DNA from: CAYUKK01 sp964445305
GTDB lineage: Bacteria; Acidobacteriota; Aminicenantia; Aminicenantales; UBA8522
Reading direction: 5' to 3'
Length of the DNA: 7,320 nt
Assembly: GCA_964445305.1 (NCBI GenBank)
Contig: CAYUKK010000123.1
Location: 1-7,320, forward strand
Positions 5,178 to 7,320 of the stretch are shown here, piece after piece. The notes beneath the pieces were generated by a model, which saw only the letters and a program-made list of their open reading frames with translations, ran no database searches and was not told the DNA's origin. The position numbers and the translations under genes were made by a program. Each line of letters opens with the position of its first letter. Position 1 is the first letter of the stretch.

Positions 5178-7320
5178 ATCGCCGTGGAGGACGAAGGCGG
5201 CCCAGAAAAAAGGGTGGGAATAGCGGGATTCGAGGAAACGGAGTTTAGCCGAGCGCAGAGCTTCGGCCTTATCTTTCTCCACGGCAAGAGAATCATAGAA
5301 AGCTTGCATGAATTGGGCAGCCGCCCGGTCGCCTATTTTCCATAGTGTGGAGACGACGCTCCGGGCGCCTGAATAAAAGAATGTCCGCGTCAGTCCCATG
5401 ATCCCCTCGCCCCTTTCCAGGTAGCCGCGGCTCGTCCGGCAAGCCGATAGCACGACCAGCTCGGCCGCCAGCTTGAGGCCAGCAATCTCGCTGGCCTGGA
5501 GAAAACCGTCCTCCCCGCCATGGTCTAAAGTTAAGAAGAGGCCGGAGCGGAAGGGGACTTTCTCGTCAACGTAGCCGTGGCAGGCGAAATGGATGACCTG
5601 GTAAGCCTCGAGGGGAATGGATTTGATGGCCTCTTCGCTCGCCTCCTTCCCGAGATAGATATCTCGCTTGCCTTCGGCAAAATGCCGGCTGATGGCTTGG
5701 ACCTCCCTTTTGCTCTCCTCAAGCGGAGTGAGCTCGAGGCCTTGCTCCTCGGCCATGGCCTTGGCCAGGGCCGCGATCGTCAGCCGCTTCTTGCCGGCTT
5801 CAGCCTGGAAATCGTATGAAGGATTGCCAAAAGCGAGAAGACCCCGGCTCAACGGCCTTTCTTTTTTCCTTTCCTTTAGAAAGAGCAGCGAAGAGCAGGA
5901 AGGAGCGTAAGAGACGGCGTATTTCTTGATGAGCAGGCTCTCCTCGGGCAGAGGGAGCATCAGCGTCTCGAAAGGGAGATGGCAGAGGATGTCGTCGGGG
6001 ACGATGATGAGCCGCGAGATAGAGGCGGGGAGGATTTCCCATATGGGCCCGAGGAGATTTAAGGAAAGACGACGGGATGCCTTGCGCCAGTCCCAACCGG
6101 CTCGCGGCGGCTGGGAGAGGAAAATAAGATAGGGAGAAACCGATGCCCTGATTTCTTCTCTCGGAGGGAGGGCATAAAGAGCCAGGTTCGATTTTGTGAT
6201 GAGAAAAAGAAGCGACCGCTTCTCGCCCAGAAAATACTCGAGAAGAGCAGTCTTTTCGTCGGCAAGCGAGGCCTGGACTTTTTCGGCGGGGAGAGGTGAG
6301 GGCAGCGTTTTTTCGAGCCCCCTTTCCGGGGTTTTTTGGTTTAGGTCGGGAGAGAGGGCCTTGTTATTCGTTTTTTCTCCGGGGAGCGAGGCAATCACTT
6401 GCCGCCCGGGACTCGCTTCTACCTCACCCAGCGTTTCGAGAAAGGCTCTGGCTTTAGCCCTTTCGACCAGGAAAAAAATCTTCTGAGCCAGCTCGGGGCC
6501 GGGGTTCTTTACGTAGAGCCGGAAGAGGAGGTCGGCCAGAGAATCGTACACTCTGAACTTGTTGCGCATAAAGCCGGCCTTGAAATCATCGGCCGTGATC
6601 TGGACTCTGGTCTTGTCGATGGCTTCGAGGGCCATTTCGTAGAAATTCAGAGCCTTATTGTCATCTCCTTTCTTCTCCCAGCTTCGACCAAGGTTAAAGT
6701 AAATCTCCCAGAGTATCCGGGTGGAGCCGATTTTCTTTTCAATTTCCAGAGCCCGCCCAAAATATTCTTGCGCTTTCTCAACATTGCCGGCATCAAGATG
6801 GAGATCGCCGATGTTCGTGAGAATCCTTAGACTGGCCTCCTCGTCTTGAACATGGCCAGCTGTTTCGAGGGCAGCCTCGAGATAGTGCCTGGCCGTGTGG
6901 CGCTTTCCCAAATCAAGCTGGGTTTTGCCAAGGTTGTTGAGGATTTTCACCCGGGTTTTTTTCTCCTGCCCTTCAGACAGGAGTTCGAGTGCTCGCCGGA
7001 AATAGTCAATGGCTATCACAAGATCGGCGGGTTTCGAAAGAAGGAGTCCTTTGTTGCGGTAGGCCTCGCCAATATTATTGAGAGTCTGACATAAAAAATA
7101 AACATTTCCTTTTTCTGGATATAAGGTGAGACTTCGTTCCAGAAGGTCTGCCGATTTCTCATAAAACCCCAGGTGCATGAGGATGAGGCTAATATTGTTC
7201 AAGCACACGGACTCGTCTTCCTGGCTGTGGGCTTCTCTGGCCAGCTCTAACGCCTGGGAATAGTGGTCGAGAGCTTTAAGGTAATCCTTGCGCCAGAAAG
7301 AATACATGCCCAGGTTGCTC
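5151..7320 (-). CDS. TPR-CHAT protein (caspase-like putative protease); N-terminus outside window
   Basis: At least 722 residues are visible, numbered here from an internal Met at 7307. That Met is not the start: upstream codons read S-N-L-G, completing a TPR helix. TPR units start near residue -4, 36, 75, 121, 161 and 201, with a short insertion in the third. A helical segment (240-295, ending VERAKARAFLETLG) is typical before CHAT domains. A charged, Pro-rich, probably flexible linker covers 296-345, and the CHAT domain about 350-718. Its catalytic His is H577 in VIHFACHG and the Cys is C623 in VLSACRT; both are intact, as is the following RGEGIMGLTRTFFYSGARSV. CHAT domains are clan CD cysteine peptidase relatives; some TPR-CHAT proteins are proven regulated proteases, others uncharacterised. 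The TPRs probably bind a partner or activator. The gene faces the sigma/anti-sigma operon, 11 bp apart. Localisation is unknown because the N-terminus is missing. Confidence 0.92.
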   Translation of the reverse strand, partial: SNLGMYSFWRKDYLKALDHYSQALELAREAHSQEDESVCLNNISLILMHLGFYEKSADLLERSLTLYPEKGNVYFLCQTLNNIGEAYRNKGLLLSKPADLVIAIDYFRRALELLSEGQEKKTRVKILNNLGKTQLDLGKRHTARHYLEAALETAGHVQDEEASLRILTNIGDLHLDAGNVEKAQEYFGRALEIEKKIGSTRILWEIYFNLGRSWEKKGDDNKALNFYEMALEAIDKTRVQITADDFKAGFMRNKFRVYDSLADLLFRLYVKNPGPELAQKIFFLVERAKARAFLETLGEVEASPGRQVIASLPGEKTNNKALSPDLNQKTPERGLEKTLPSPLPAEKVQASLADEKTALLEYFLGEKRSLLFLITKSNLALYALPPREEIRASVSPYLIFLSQPPRAGWDWRKASRRLSLNLLGPIWEILPASISRLIIVPDDILCHLPFETLMLPLPEESLLIKKYAVSYAPSCSSLLFLKERKKERPLSRGLLAFGNPSYDFQAEAGKKRLTIAALAKAMAEEQGLELTPLEESKREVQAISRHFAEGKRDIYLGKEASEEAIKSIPLEAYQVIHFACHGYVDEKVPFRSGLFLTLDHGGEDGFLQASEIAGLKLAAELVVLSACRTSRGYLERGEGIMGLTRTFFYSGARSVVSTLWKIGDRAAAQFMQAFYDSLAVEKDKAEALRSAKLRFLESRYSHPFFWAAFVLHGDGSSALRFR

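Noticed and set aside
7305..7307. ATG at 7307 as the true start of the TPR-CHAT protein
   Set aside because: The upstream codons S-N-L-G complete the first TPR helix and no ribosome site is present, so the gene continues past the right edge.
3891..7320. A type III-E CRISPR (Craspase) locus
   Set aside because: TPR-CHAT and sigma genes recall it, but there is no repeat array and no Cas7-11, Csx30 or other Cas gene in the window.

Overview
The window looks like chromosomal DNA from a Gram-negative-type, probably anaerobic heterotroph. A secreted GH20 hexosaminidase, a ferredoxin-type DUF362 protein, a sigma factor with a membrane-bound zinc-finger anti-sigma factor, and a TPR-CHAT protein sit together in moderately GC-rich, closely packed genes. 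This mix resembles Acidobacteriota or Candidatus Aminicenantes, but that is a weak inference from gene content. I see no tRNA, rRNA, CRISPR array, insertion sequence or phage gene.

Layout, left to right. (1) Bases 1-727, minus strand: the N-terminal third of a secreted beta-N-acetylhexosaminidase that runs off the left edge. (2) Bases 728-1069: a 342-bp divergent gap with a possible promoter for the hexosaminidase and no convincing gene. (3) Bases 1070-3346, plus strand: a two-gene unit of a class V PLP-dependent aminotransferase and a DUF362 protein with two [4Fe-4S] motifs. A possible six-codon minicistron lies between them. (4) Bases 3343-3732, minus strand: a small exported protein with 12 cysteines and no family I recognise. 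Its stop codon shares a TTAA with the DUF362 stop. (5) Bases 3733-3890: a divergent control region holding a near-consensus sigma-70 promoter for the next operon. (6) Bases 3891-5139, plus strand: an ECF-like sigma factor overlapping a single-pass anti-sigma factor by 11 bp. The sigma gene appears to be transcribed almost without a leader. (7) Bases 5151-7320, minus strand: a TPR-CHAT protein with an intact His/Cys dyad, convergent with the anti-sigma gene 11 bp away and running off the right edge.

How the genes may work together. The sigma and anti-sigma pair is a clear regulatory switch: a zinc-finger cytoplasmic domain, one membrane helix and an extracytoplasmic beta-rich domain that could sense a signal. 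The adjacent TPR-CHAT protein is a candidate protease. In type III-E CRISPR systems a TPR-CHAT protease cleaves a protein that restrains a sigma factor, so a protease-gated sigma switch is the most interesting hypothesis here. It is inference only: there are no CRISPR parts, and the CHAT gene is not in the sigma operon. The Cys-rich secreted protein, divergent from the sigma gene, is a possible target of the same circuit. The aminotransferase/DUF362 pair and the hexosaminidase look like unrelated metabolic neighbours.
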